Of a stretch of 20,396 nucleotides of DNA, positions 1 through 6,718 are shown piece by piece (position 1 is the stretch's first letter; the number at the start of each line of letters is the position of its first letter). A model generated the notes under the pieces. It made no database searches, was not told the origin of the DNA, and saw only the letters and a program-made list of their open reading frames with translations. Origin of the DNA: JBAXAB01 sp037142735 (GTDB lineage: Bacteria > Patescibacteriota > Minisyncoccia > Phycocordibacterales > CAIZLB01); assembly GCA_037142735.1 (NCBI GenBank), contig JBAXAB010000012.1:1-20396 (forward strand), in the 5' to 3' direction. The position numbers were made by a program, and so were the translations under genes.

Positions 1-31
1 TCCCCATATGTGTTCTGTTGTTAAGGAACTG

Positions 32-56
32 GTCTATTATACAGTATGTGTCAAGG
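32..56 (-). repeat. Promoter-like 25-bp element, copy 1
   Basis: This matches the element at 3765-3789: TTGACACA (49-54 for TTGACA), three variable bases, then TGTATAAT (TATAAT at 36-41) and AGAC. It lies a few bases after the stop of the minus-strand protease and points away from it, so it could drive a gene to the left of the window. No terminator separates it from the protease gene. Confidence 0.45.
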
Positions 57-59
57 GGT

Positions 60-1484
60 CTAATTGAACTTGATGGAATCAAGCATATTTCTAAACAAGG
101 CTCTGTAATCATTATAAACAGGTCCAGAGTGATCAGCAAACGCCGCAATTTGATATAAGGTTCCTTTGTATAAAAACAAAACAATCATTTTAACAACAGG
201 GACTGCAAAGGTAACTAACGAATCGTCCTTACTTGCACGTACATAACCCTTAATATTGTCTATTGTTGTGTATCCGGAGTTAATTTTTTCATCGGCGGTA
301 TAAGACTCCCAGCGATTTATTACAGCATTGTATGCATTTTCATCTGCATTAGGAATACTGGTAATCGACAATGATTCAGGAAACTTATCCAAAGCTCCTT
401 CTAATGGGGATTCGAAAATAACTTGAGTATATTTATCTGCGGTACTGGAAGTTGCAGTCCATAAATCAGGATATTTCATAGTAAAGTCGTGAAAATAATA
501 TTTTTCATTAATACCAATAGATTCATCAGTCGAGCTTGCAGCAGCAGGTGGAGAATAAGTAAGCGTGTTTGTCATACCATCGAGAAAATTCGCTATGAAT
601 CCGGAACCTATCACATGTCCCAAATTTCCACCGCTCGCAAATGTAGCTTCAGTCGGTATTCCATAATCACACCCTGTAGCTCCATCTATTGCGATTCCAC
701 CTGAATTTCCATGATTGGTAACAGCTGAGACTTTGATCATCTCTCCAAATTCTCCTGTAAAACCGCTTACAATACCTTCTGTCAGGGTTATAGATTCGTT
801 TCCAATTGCTGGATATCCAATTTCGTATATCTTATCTCCTATATTTATATCCTTATCACCTTTACAAGTCTCGGATACAATAGAAGCTGTATTTTTTTGG
901 ACAGGTGGAAATGGATACGACACCCCCTTGTCGTCTTCCCCTGGTCCTGTGAGAATTAATTCTGCATAATCTAATCCGTTTATTTGTGACAGGTTTATAA
1001 TCGAAACCTGATCGTTATAAGTATTTACTTTGCTTGCCACATAAGCTGAATCATAAAAACTTCCGTCAGTCGGTCTAGGAAAGTAAACATGGCAACCATG
1101 GAATAGTCCATCAGATCCGAGAACTACATGTGCATTAGTTCTAACCATGGGGGTATTACTAGCATCCAACATATAAGTTCCACTTCCTCCAATTACTTCA
1201 TCACCACCATCGACATCCGCACAGCGAACTTGAACAATGGACGGAATGATTTTTGTTCGTATTAAAGCAAGTATGTCTGCTTCGGTGTACGCTTTGGGAG
1301 CATTGTGAGATTTGTTGTAATAATAATTTGCAGCTCCGCCAGCGCCTCCTAGTATTAAGAGAATTAAAATAAAAATAATAAATATTTTAAAGTGGGACTT
1401 TTTTAGTGGGGCCGGTGGCGTGGAAGTAATTCCAACAACAGAACTAATTGGATAAATCTGTCCTGGTTGTTGCATTGGAGGCAT
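60..1484 (-). CDS. Membrane-anchored trypsin-like serine protease
   Basis: A 474-residue protein. A proline-rich cytoplasmic N-terminus (about 1-30) leads into one hydrophobic segment (about 32-53), so the rest should lie outside the membrane. Residues about 75-300 look like a trypsin/DegP-like (S1 family) protease domain. The triad can be read as His119 in TNAHVV, Asp172 in LDYAEL and Ser261 in GNSGG, with a GYP segment before the oxyanion region as in this fold. There is no recognisable PDZ domain; instead about 150 C-terminal residues, starting near FHDFTMKYPDLW, resemble a PsbP/DcrB-like lipid- or ligand-binding fold (inference). It probably cleaves or checks envelope proteins. ATG 1484 follows an in-frame stop and is the first possible start. 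It diverges from the gene at 1584 across a palindrome. Protease assignment is firm; the substrate is unknown. Confidence 0.85.
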   Translation of the reverse strand: MPPMQQPGQIYPISSVVGITSTPPAPLKKSHFKIFIIFILILLILGGAGGAANYYYNKSHNAPKAYTEADILALIRTKIIPSIVQVRCADVDGGDEVIGGSGTYMLDASNTPMVRTNAHVVLGSDGLFHGCHVYFPRPTDGSFYDSAYVASKVNTYNDQVSIINLSQINGLDYAELILTGPGEDDKGVSYPFPPVQKNTASIVSETCKGDKDINIGDKIYEIGYPAIGNESITLTEGIVSGFTGEFGEMIKVSAVTNHGNSGGIAIDGATGCDYGIPTEATFASGGNLGHVIGSGFIANFLDGMTNTLTYSPPAAASSTDESIGINEKYYFHDFTMKYPDLWTATSSTADKYTQVIFESPLEGALDKFPESLSITSIPNADENAYNAVINRWESYTADEKINSGYTTIDNIKGYVRASKDDSLVTFAVPVVKMIVLFLYKGTLYQIAAFADHSGPVYNDYRALFRNMLDSIKFN

Positions 1485-1516
1485 CTGATTTATTTAATAT
1501 AAATTTATACTATATA

Positions 1517-1544
1517 ATTATAACACAAATTATTGTGTTATACT
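1517..1544. promoter_or_regulatory. Divergent promoter region with a 10-bp inverted repeat
   Basis: A perfect inverted repeat with 10-bp arms (1519-1528 and 1533-1542, core ATAACACAA / TTGTGTTAT) and a 4-nt spacer lies between the divergent genes starting at 1484 (minus) and 1584 (plus). The outer ends of the arms run into -10-like hexamers on both strands: TATAAT on the minus strand (1517-1522) and TATACT on the plus strand (1539-1544). This placement suits an operator that controls both directions, but it could also be just two promoters built from the same repeat. No regulator gene is adjacent. Confidence 0.45.
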
Positions 1545-1568
1545 TTAAGTATTAACTAAGAATTAAAA

Positions 1569-1574
1569 TATAAT
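1569..1574 (+). promoter_or_regulatory. -10 element TATAAT for the gene at 1584
   Basis: A perfect TATAAT ends 9 nt before ATG 1584, so transcription would start at or next to the start codon. There is no clear -35 box. It is one of the set of close -10 boxes seen across the window. Confidence 0.5.
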
Positions 1575-1583
1575 AACAAAATT

Positions 1584-2555
1584 ATGAATCCTCAAGATAA
1601 CGTATCGGCTCCTACTTCTGCCCCTAACGCCACACCCGCTTCTTCAGGTCAGGTTATGCCAGCACCCGAAATACAGAATGTTTCTCAACTACCAATTATA
1701 AAAATTGGTAAATTCAAAGCCAGCAGAATGATAGTCAGCCAATCGTGGAAAGTTTTGAAGGATGAGAAAGGATTAGCATGGTTTCCGGTACTTTCAGCGA
1801 TTGTAAGCCTTGTCGCCCTAATTGGTATGGTTGCAACCTTTTTCTTCGTGGTTATGGGTGGAAATATTCATGCTTTTGACAATATCAAAGAGACAGGGGG
1901 AAATGTTATTAGTTATGTAATTCTTTTTGTTTATTATTTAGTGATGTTTTTAATCACAAATTATTTCTTAGCGGGGATGTATATTATTATTCACGGACGG
2001 TTTAAAGGACAAAATATCAGTTTTACTGACGGTATAAATGGAGCAAATAAAAACTTGGGTAAAATTTTCATGTGGTCTCTTATTTCCGCAACGATTGGGG
2101 TTGTCCTTCGTATTGTTGCTGATAACTTCAAGATTGTAGGTAGAGTCGTCGCATATATTTTAGGTGCCGCTTGGAGCATTTTGACTTATTTCAGTCTACC
2201 GGCTCTCATAATTGGACAAAAATCAGTCAAAGAATCTTTTAAGGATTCGGCTGCAACTATTCGAAAAAATTGGGGAGAAACCATTATTGTTAACTTTGGA
2301 ACGGGATTGTTTTTTGGCCTGTTGACTTTAGCAGTCTTGATACTTGCGATTGGAGCTATGATTTTGGTACCTGTAATTGGAATGGTGATTCTTGTTGGAA
2401 TTTTATGTGCTATCTATCTTGTTGCAATTACTATAATATCTTCTACTCTTGGCTCAATTTTTAAGCTTGCCCTTTATGAGTATGCTGAAACCGGAACAGT
2501 GCCACAGGGTTTTGATGCAGATTTAATCAGAGGTGCGGTAAAGGCAGGGAAGTAA
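1584..2555 (+). CDS. DUF6159-like multi-pass membrane protein
   Basis: A 323-residue protein with a Pro/Ala/Ser-rich N-terminal tail (about 1-40) and then the segment SWKVLKDEKGLAWFPVLSAI, which closely matches the start of the DUF6159 family (a helix with a charged patch followed by a first membrane span). About six hydrophobic stretches follow (roughly residues 65-95, 105-130, 165-185, 190-215, 240-270 and 275-300). The family has no known reaction; members are integral membrane proteins found in many bacteria and archaea. The N-terminal tail resembles that of the divergent protease and may be cytoplasmic. The next gene starts 19 nt after its stop. The family call comes from recognising the N-terminal segment, not from a search. 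Confidence 0.75.
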   Translation: MNPQDNVSAPTSAPNATPASSGQVMPAPEIQNVSQLPIIKIGKFKASRMIVSQSWKVLKDEKGLAWFPVLSAIVSLVALIGMVATFFFVVMGGNIHAFDNIKETGGNVISYVILFVYYLVMFLITNYFLAGMYIIIHGRFKGQNISFTDGINGANKNLGKIFMWSLISATIGVVLRIVADNFKIVGRVVAYILGAAWSILTYFSLPALIIGQKSVKESFKDSAATIRKNWGETIIVNFGTGLFFGLLTLAVLILAIGAMILVPVIGMVILVGILCAIYLVAITIISSTLGSIFKLALYEYAETGTVPQGFDADLIRGAVKAGK

Positions 2556-2561
2556 ATAGTT

Positions 2562-2567
2562 TATAAT
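2562..2567 (+). promoter_or_regulatory. -10 element TATAAT for the gene at 2575
   Basis: TATAAT lies in the short gap after the stop codon of the preceding gene and ends 7 nt before ATG 2575. The downstream gene may therefore have its own, leaderless, transcript instead of depending on read-through. Confidence 0.4.
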
Positions 2568-2574
2568 TAAATTG

Positions 2575-3000
2575 ATGCAATCTTTTAAAAAGGTACTAAT
2601 AACAATATTATGTTTTTTAATCGGAGGGATTTTGTTATATACAGGTATTGATTCATTTCTGAATCATGATTTACCCTTAATTATTAGAGGGGAGAAGGTT
2701 ACAGGGGAGATTCATAATTTGGAATATGTAAGATCTGGTCGTAATTCTGCGATATTGTATACAGTAACATTAAAATTTACCACTTTGGACGGAAAAGATG
2801 TTAGTGATGTTGAGTTAATCAGTGGTGTGGCTTATGAAGGCAAAAAAGTTACTGTAACCTACGACCCTAAAAACCCTACAAACCACAATGTTGATGATTT
2901 TAATCTCCTTGGTGTTTTGGTAATACCTTTATTAGGATTAGTATTTATATTTTTCGGAATTATGATGATAAAAGGGAGGGCAAACCTTGTTGGCCGGTAA
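2575..3000 (+). CDS. DUF3592-like membrane protein
   Basis: A 141-residue protein with one hydrophobic span near each end (about residues 8-28 and 110-133) and a beta-rich loop between them. The loop has the pattern of DUF3592: GEKVTGEI near its start, a TVTLKFTTLDG strand, and KVTVTYDPKNPTNHNV near its end, which corresponds to the family's V.YdP.nP motif. The function of the family is unknown. A TTG codon directly precedes ATG 2575, but the ATG sits at the usual 6-9 nt from a TATAAT box and is preferred. It converges with the gene at 3021-3251, 20 nt away. Confidence 0.75.
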   Translation: MQSFKKVLITILCFLIGGILLYTGIDSFLNHDLPLIIRGEKVTGEIHNLEYVRSGRNSAILYTVTLKFTTLDGKDVSDVELISGVAYEGKKVTVTYDPKNPTNHNVDDFNLLGVLVIPLLGLVFIFFGIMMIKGRANLVGR

Positions 3001-3020
3001 ATGAGGGTTTAAAAGCTACC

Positions 3021-3251
3021 TCAGCTCAGAAAATTATTAATTTCAGGTACATTGTTTATCTCATCAGATTTAAATTCCTTGCCGTATTTTTTTGATGCCC
3101 AGATAAGTATAGGTAAATTGATAAAAAGATTAAATATTATAAGTACTGGAAAAGCATACCCTGAAAGATCAGGATCAACCAAAGCAACTATTCCAAAAAA
3201 AACAATGAAAATAAATGAGCTAATAAAACTAGCAGTTTTATAGTTTCTCAT
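3021..3251 (-). CDS. Small two-helix membrane protein, unknown function
   Basis: A 76-residue protein with two hydrophobic segments (about 7-27 and 31-51) separated by a short DPDLSG loop, and a charged C-terminal tail of about 25 residues with KKYGKEFKSDE. I do not recognise a family. It lies between two plus-strand genes: it converges with the DUF3592-like gene and diverges from the PemK/MazF-like gene with only 34 nt between the two starts. An overlapping plus-strand reading of similar length exists at 3052-3243 but has no membrane pattern or sensible composition. Confidence is moderate because the ORF is short. Confidence 0.55.
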   Translation of the reverse strand: MRNYKTASFISSFIFIVFFGIVALVDPDLSGYAFPVLIIFNLFINLPILIWASKKYGKEFKSDEINNVPEINNFLS

Positions 3252-3285
3252 GAAATAATTAATATTAGAATGATATTTTTAGATA

Positions 3286-3669
3286 ATGAAGGATTTTTCA
3301 AATTGGAATAGTAAGAAAATTCAAATACATAATTTCAGTAGCAGTAAACTTTATAAAGAACGAGATATTTGGTGGTGTTCTCTGGGGGTGAATATAGGGT
3401 ATGAACAAGATGGTAAAGATTTTGGATTTCAAAGGCCAGTACTGATAGTAAAAGGATTAAGTAGTAAAACATGCTTAATAGCACCACTTACAAGTTCTGA
3501 TAATTCTCATGTACTTAGAATCAGTATTGGGATAATAAAAGGCCGAGCCTCAAAGGTTATAATTTCTCAAATCAAAGTTATTGATACAAAAAGGTTAATT
3601 AACAAAATTGCTGTACTTGACGCTGAAAGATTTGAAATGATAAGAAAAAGCATCAAAGAGATTCTTTGA
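3286..3669 (+). CDS. PemK/MazF-family protein (solitary toxin-like)
   Basis: A 127-residue protein. After about 25 residues comes DIWWCSLGVNIGYEQDG, then FQRPVLIVKGLSSKTCLIAPLTSS and later KVIISQIKVIDTKRL. This is the order seen in PemK/MazF proteins: a first strand with G/D-x-W/Y, then R-P-V-L-I-V, then a P-L-T-S strand, then the S-Q-I/L-R/K-x-I-D segment. MazF proteins are small ribonucleases with an SH3-like barrel that cut single-stranded mRNA; the Arg of the RPVL region and the Ser/Thr of PLTSS correspond to the usual active site (family knowledge). No antitoxin gene (AbrB/RHH/Phd type) lies beside it. The last codons and the stop are encoded inside the hairpin at 3645-3677. In CPR genomes such lone copies may not be toxic; activity here is unproven. 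Confidence 0.8.
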   Translation: MKDFSNWNSKKIQIHNFSSSKLYKERDIWWCSLGVNIGYEQDGKDFGFQRPVLIVKGLSSKTCLIAPLTSSDNSHVLRISIGIIKGRASKVIISQIKVIDTKRLINKIAVLDAERFEMIRKSIKEIL

Positions 3670-3677
3670 TGCTTTTT
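3645..3677. terminator. Perfect bidirectional intrinsic terminator
   Basis: The 15-bp arms 3645-3659 and 3663-3677 are exact complements with a 3-nt loop. Each arm is A5 on the outside, so a run of five U ends the hairpin on both strands. On the plus strand it ends the PemK/MazF-like mRNA and contains that gene's stop codon (3667-3669). On the minus strand it would end any transcript entering from the promoter at 3727-3754. Confidence 0.85.
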
Positions 3678-3720
3678 CAGTTCTCCCCTGTATAAAAGGG
3701 GCAAGCCCGAAGGCACTTGT
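3645..3720 (-). ncRNA. Candidate small antisense RNA at the 3' end of the MazF-like gene
   Basis: A strong minus-strand promoter (TTGACT at 3749-3754, 16-nt spacer, TGC plus TATTAT at 3727-3732) predicts a start near 3720. The RNA would first form a small hairpin capped by a UUCG loop (GCC UUCG GGC with outer CAA/UUG pairs), then a CCCC/GGGG hairpin around 3686-3703, then the perfect terminator at 3645-3677, giving about 76 nt. No coding capacity of note remains. The last about 25 nt are complementary to the end of the MazF-like mRNA. This combination is what a small RNA gene looks like, but expression is inferred; I do not recognise a known RNA family. Confidence 0.45.
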
Positions 3721-3726
3721 GAATGC

Positions 3727-3754
3727 ATAATAGCAAGAAATAAAGTCGAGTCAA
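3727..3754 (-). promoter_or_regulatory. Minus-strand promoter with extended -10
   Basis: On the minus strand TTGACT (3749-3754) and TATTAT (3727-3732) are 16 nt apart, and TGC directly before TATTAT makes an extended -10. This is among the best sigma-70-like promoters in the window, yet no protein gene lies downstream on that strand before the terminator at 3645-3677. Confidence 0.6.
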
Positions 3755-3764
3755 GTTTAAATTT

Positions 3765-3789
3765 GTCCATTATACACCCTGTGTCAAGG
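3765..3789 (-). repeat. Promoter-like 25-bp element, copy 2
   Basis: On the minus strand this reads CCTTGACACA, three variable bases, then TGTATAAT and a purine plus GAC. A near-identical element is at 32-56, also on the minus strand. Between the two only about four positions differ. TTGACA and TATAAT are just 7 nt apart, too close for an ordinary -35/-10 pair, although TGTATAAT alone could act as a -10. Confidence 0.5.
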
Positions 3790-3820
3790 ATTAGGGGATC
3801 TATTTTTATATCCTATATGA

Positions 3821-3826
3821 TATAAT
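3821..3826 (+). promoter_or_regulatory. -10 element TATAAT for murE
   Basis: TATAAT preceded by TGA (an extended -10) ends 8 nt before ATG 3835. It is the likely promoter of the murE-murD pair and predicts a leaderless mRNA. Confidence 0.55.
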
Positions 3827-3834
3827 TTTTCTCA

Positions 3835-5283
3835 ATGAAAAAGCTACAGGATGTGTTGGTTGGAGTTGAAGTACAACAAATAGTTGGGAACGAGAATGCA
3901 GAGATCAGCTCTATTGTCTTTGACTCGAGGAAGGCCGATAAGGATTCTTTATTTGTCGCTATAAAAGGCAATAAGGGAGACGGGTCATTATACATCAATT
4001 CTGCAATTGAGAATGGGTCTCGCGTGATTGTGTGCGAAGAAATTCATGACATTAAACCCGAGGTAGCATATATTGTCGTTTCAAATGCGCGGAAAGCATT
4101 GGCTTTAATTGCCCAGAACTTTTTTAACAATCCGACTACAAAATTAAAATTGGTTGGGGTGACTGGCACAAATGGAAAAACAACAACAGCGACTTTGTTG
4201 TACAAATTGTTTATGAATCTGGGATACAAGTGTGCTCTCATTTCAACAGTTGAGAACAAAATTAACAATGAAGTTTTTCCAACGGATCATACAACGCCTG
4301 ATCCTGTCACTCTGGCCCAATTTGTTGATATGGCAGTTTCAAAGGGGTGCCAGTATGCATTCATGGAGTGTTCCTCTCACGCCATTGATCAGGATCGTAT
4401 TGATGGAATGATCTTTGCTGGTGCGATTTTTACTAACCTGACTCTTGACCATTTGGATTATCACAAAACTTTTGATGCGTATGCACATTCAAAGAAGAGA
4501 TTTTTTGATATGTTAGATAAGTCTGCGTTTGCTGTTGCTAATATTGATGATGCTAATGCCGAATTGATGCTTTCAGAAACTAAAGCTAAGAAGCATTATA
4601 TATCTTTGAAAAATAAGAAGGCTGATTTTGGTGGAGGTATTGTGGAAAATAATTTGAAAGGTTTGAAAATTAAAATTGGAGAGAAGTGTATAGAGTCGAA
4701 GCTGGTGGGGGAATTTAATGCATACAACATTCTTGGAATCTATGCTTCAGTGGTTTTACTTGGTGAATCATCAGAAAGAGTTATTGAAAAGTTTAAAGAT
4801 CTTTCAGCTCCGTCTGGTAGGCTTGAATTCATCGAATCAAAAAGTGGGGTCTTCGGTGTTGTTGACTATGCTCATACACCAGACGCTTTGGAGAATGTTT
4901 TGAAAACTTTGAATGAAACAAAATCTAAGAGCACCCAGATCATCACTATTGTTGGTTGTGGTGGTGACCGAGACAAAACCAAGAGGCCAATAATGGGAGG
5001 AATTGCTACAAAACTTTCTGACTACACTATTTTTACATCTGATAATCCTCGCAGTGAAAATCCAGAGGCAATTCTTGCTGATATAACAGTAGGCGCTGAC
5101 AGTACGAGGCCACTCGATGTGGAAGTAGACCGAGCAAAAGCTATTGCAAAAGCCTGTGCCCGTGCAAAACCAGGAGATATTATTTTAGTGGCAGGAAAAG
5201 GTCACGAGCCATATCAAATTTTTAAAGATAAAACTGTACATTTTTCTGATGTAGAAGAATTGCATAAAAACTTTGGCTTATGA
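3835..5283 (+). CDS. murE: UDP-MurNAc-tripeptide ligase MurE
   Basis: A 482-residue Mur ligase that adds the third amino acid to UDP-MurNAc-L-Ala-D-Glu in the cytoplasm, using ATP. The N-terminal substrate domain contains SSIVFDSRKADKDSLFVAIKG (residues 25-45). The ATP loop is GTNGKTT (111-117). The central domain has TTPDP near 153-157, LTLDHLDYH (202-210), and Lys220, which matches the carbamylated lysine of the family. The C-terminal domain has ATP-site HTPD and GCGGDRDKTKRP. DNPR at residues 403-406 is the signature that in well-studied MurE enzymes binds meso-diaminopimelate, so a DAP-type peptide is predicted (inference from family knowledge). The length is typical. ATG 3835 fits the close -10. 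Its TGA overlaps the murD start by 4 nt, which points to translational coupling. Confidence 0.93.
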   Translation: MKKLQDVLVGVEVQQIVGNENAEISSIVFDSRKADKDSLFVAIKGNKGDGSLYINSAIENGSRVIVCEEIHDIKPEVAYIVVSNARKALALIAQNFFNNPTTKLKLVGVTGTNGKTTTATLLYKLFMNLGYKCALISTVENKINNEVFPTDHTTPDPVTLAQFVDMAVSKGCQYAFMECSSHAIDQDRIDGMIFAGAIFTNLTLDHLDYHKTFDAYAHSKKRFFDMLDKSAFAVANIDDANAELMLSETKAKKHYISLKNKKADFGGGIVENNLKGLKIKIGEKCIESKLVGEFNAYNILGIYASVVLLGESSERVIEKFKDLSAPSGRLEFIESKSGVFGVVDYAHTPDALENVLKTLNETKSKSTQIITIVGCGGDRDKTKRPIMGGIATKLSDYTIFTSDNPRSENPEAILADITVGADSTRPLDVEVDRAKAIAKACARAKPGDIILVAGKGHEPYQIFKDKTVHFSDVEELHKNFGL

Positions 5284-6614
5284 ATAAAAAATTCTATGAA
5301 CCGTTTTTCAAAGGCAAAAAAATGACAGTTATGGGTTTAGGGGTGCTTGGCAGGGGTATTCAGGTTACTGCGTTCCTTGCAGAATGTGGGGCTGACTTAA
5401 CTGTGACTGATTTAAAGTCTGAGGAGAAATTGAAAAACTCGATTAAAGCTTTAAAGAAATATGGAAATATTCGATATGTTCTAGGTCGACATGAATTGGT
5501 TGATTTTCAAAGTGCCGATATGGTGATTAAATCAGCAGGAGTGCCGCTCGATTCTGCATATATCGCTGAAGCAAAAAAGAATAGAATTGATATTGCGATG
5601 GACGCTTCATTATTTGCCAGAATTGCAAGAAATGTCCGACTGGTTGGGGTAACTGGAACGAGAGGTAAGTCTATGACTACAGCAATTATTTATCACATTC
5701 TTAAATCAAATGAGAAAAAGCTAGGTTGTAATGTATATATAGGTGGAAATATGAGGTTAAAAGCCACTTTGCCACTTTTAAAAAAAGTTAAAGATGGTGA
5801 TGTCGTGGTGCTCGAATTGGATTCGTGGCAGTGCCAAGGTTTTAGGGATGAAAAGTTTTCTCCTGAAATTGCCGTATTTACCAGTTTCATGCCTGATCAT
5901 ATGAACTATTATAAGGACGACATGAAAAAATATTTAGCTGATAAACAGAATATATTTTTATATCAAAATAAATATGGAGTTTTAGTTGCCAATAAAAATC
6001 TAAAAATTCCTACGGTGTATAAGGGAAAAGTAAAACTTGGAGATATAAAAGATGTTGAAACAATTCCAATGCACATTATAGGAAAACATAATCTGGAAAA
6101 TGCTTCTTATGCGTGTAAAGTAGGAGAGTACTTTGGGCTTGATAATAAAAGTATAAAAAAATCCCTTAGTTCGTTTAAAGGGTTAGAGGGGCGATTGGAA
6201 TATGTAGGGAAGAAAAAAGGTTTACATGTTATCAATGATAATAACGCCACTACGCCTGAAGCAACTTTGGCAGGTGTTGAAGCCGTGCTTGGTGCATATC
6301 CCAAATCAAAAATAATTTTGATTGCTGGAGGAGCGGATAAAAAACTAGTATTGAAATCCTTTTGCAAAGCTGCAGGGAAATGTAAAATATCAATTTTTCT
6401 TAAGGGTTCTGGTACGGATCGATTGAAAACTGAATTTCCAAATATTGCGAAGATGGAAGTTTCAAGCTTAAAAGAGGCTATTTCAAAAGCCATTTCCTTC
6501 GCGAATAAAAATGATGTCATCCTATTTAGTCCTGGTTTTGCTTCATTTGGGATGTTTAAACATGAGTATGACCGTAATGATCAGTTTTTAGATATTGTTA
6601 AAAAATTGAAATAG
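5280..6614 (+). CDS. murD: UDP-MurNAc-L-Ala--D-Glu ligase MurD, divergent
   Basis: A 444-residue Mur ligase that joins D-Glu to UDP-MurNAc-L-Ala. An N-terminal Rossmann-like domain carries MTVMGLGVLGRG (15-26). The ATP loop is GVTGTRGKS (123-131), where the family normally has GTNGK(S/T): Asn is replaced by Arg. The central domain has ELDSWQCQG (usual MurD: ELSSFQ) and PDHMNYY (usual: NxxxDHLDxH). HNLENASYA and INDNNATTP match the C-terminal substrate region (usual: HNxxNxxAA, NDSKATN). The succession of motifs is clearly MurD-like but each is altered. It is coupled to murE by an ATGA overlap. No terminator follows; the next gene has its own promoter. Other Mur-type roles cannot be excluded, but the pairing with murE supports MurD. 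Confidence 0.82.
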   Translation: MNKKFYEPFFKGKKMTVMGLGVLGRGIQVTAFLAECGADLTVTDLKSEEKLKNSIKALKKYGNIRYVLGRHELVDFQSADMVIKSAGVPLDSAYIAEAKKNRIDIAMDASLFARIARNVRLVGVTGTRGKSMTTAIIYHILKSNEKKLGCNVYIGGNMRLKATLPLLKKVKDGDVVVLELDSWQCQGFRDEKFSPEIAVFTSFMPDHMNYYKDDMKKYLADKQNIFLYQNKYGVLVANKNLKIPTVYKGKVKLGDIKDVETIPMHIIGKHNLENASYACKVGEYFGLDNKSIKKSLSSFKGLEGRLEYVGKKKGLHVINDNNATTPEATLAGVEAVLGAYPKSKIILIAGGADKKLVLKSFCKAAGKCKISIFLKGSGTDRLKTEFPNIAKMEVSSLKEAISKAISFANKNDVILFSPGFASFGMFKHEYDRNDQFLDIVKKLK

Positions 6615-6619
6615 TATTG

Positions 6620-6648
6620 TTGACCAATCGTCAATTCAGGTCTAGGCT
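6620..6648 (+). promoter_or_regulatory. Canonical -35/-10 promoter for the orphan gene
   Basis: TTGACC (6620-6625) and TAGGCT (6643-6648) are exactly 17 nt apart, starting 6 nt after the murD stop. This predicts a leader of about 65 nt before ATG 6719, unlike the leaderless pattern of neighbouring genes. Confidence 0.35.
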
Positions 6649-6718
6649 AGTAGGTAGAAAGAACCTTGACGATGAACGTTAGGGCTGACTTTCTGGAAAC
6701 CAAACCAATCACAAGATT

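Noticed and set aside
3002..3023. A TGAGG/CCTCA stem between the convergent genes at 3000 and 3021 as a terminator.
   Set aside because: Only 5 bp with a long loop and no T run on either strand.
3567..3770. A 67-codon minus-strand ORF across the candidate small RNA region.
   Set aside because: Its start codon lies inside a -10 element, and half of it is the mirror of the MazF-like gene. The promoter and hairpins explain the region better.
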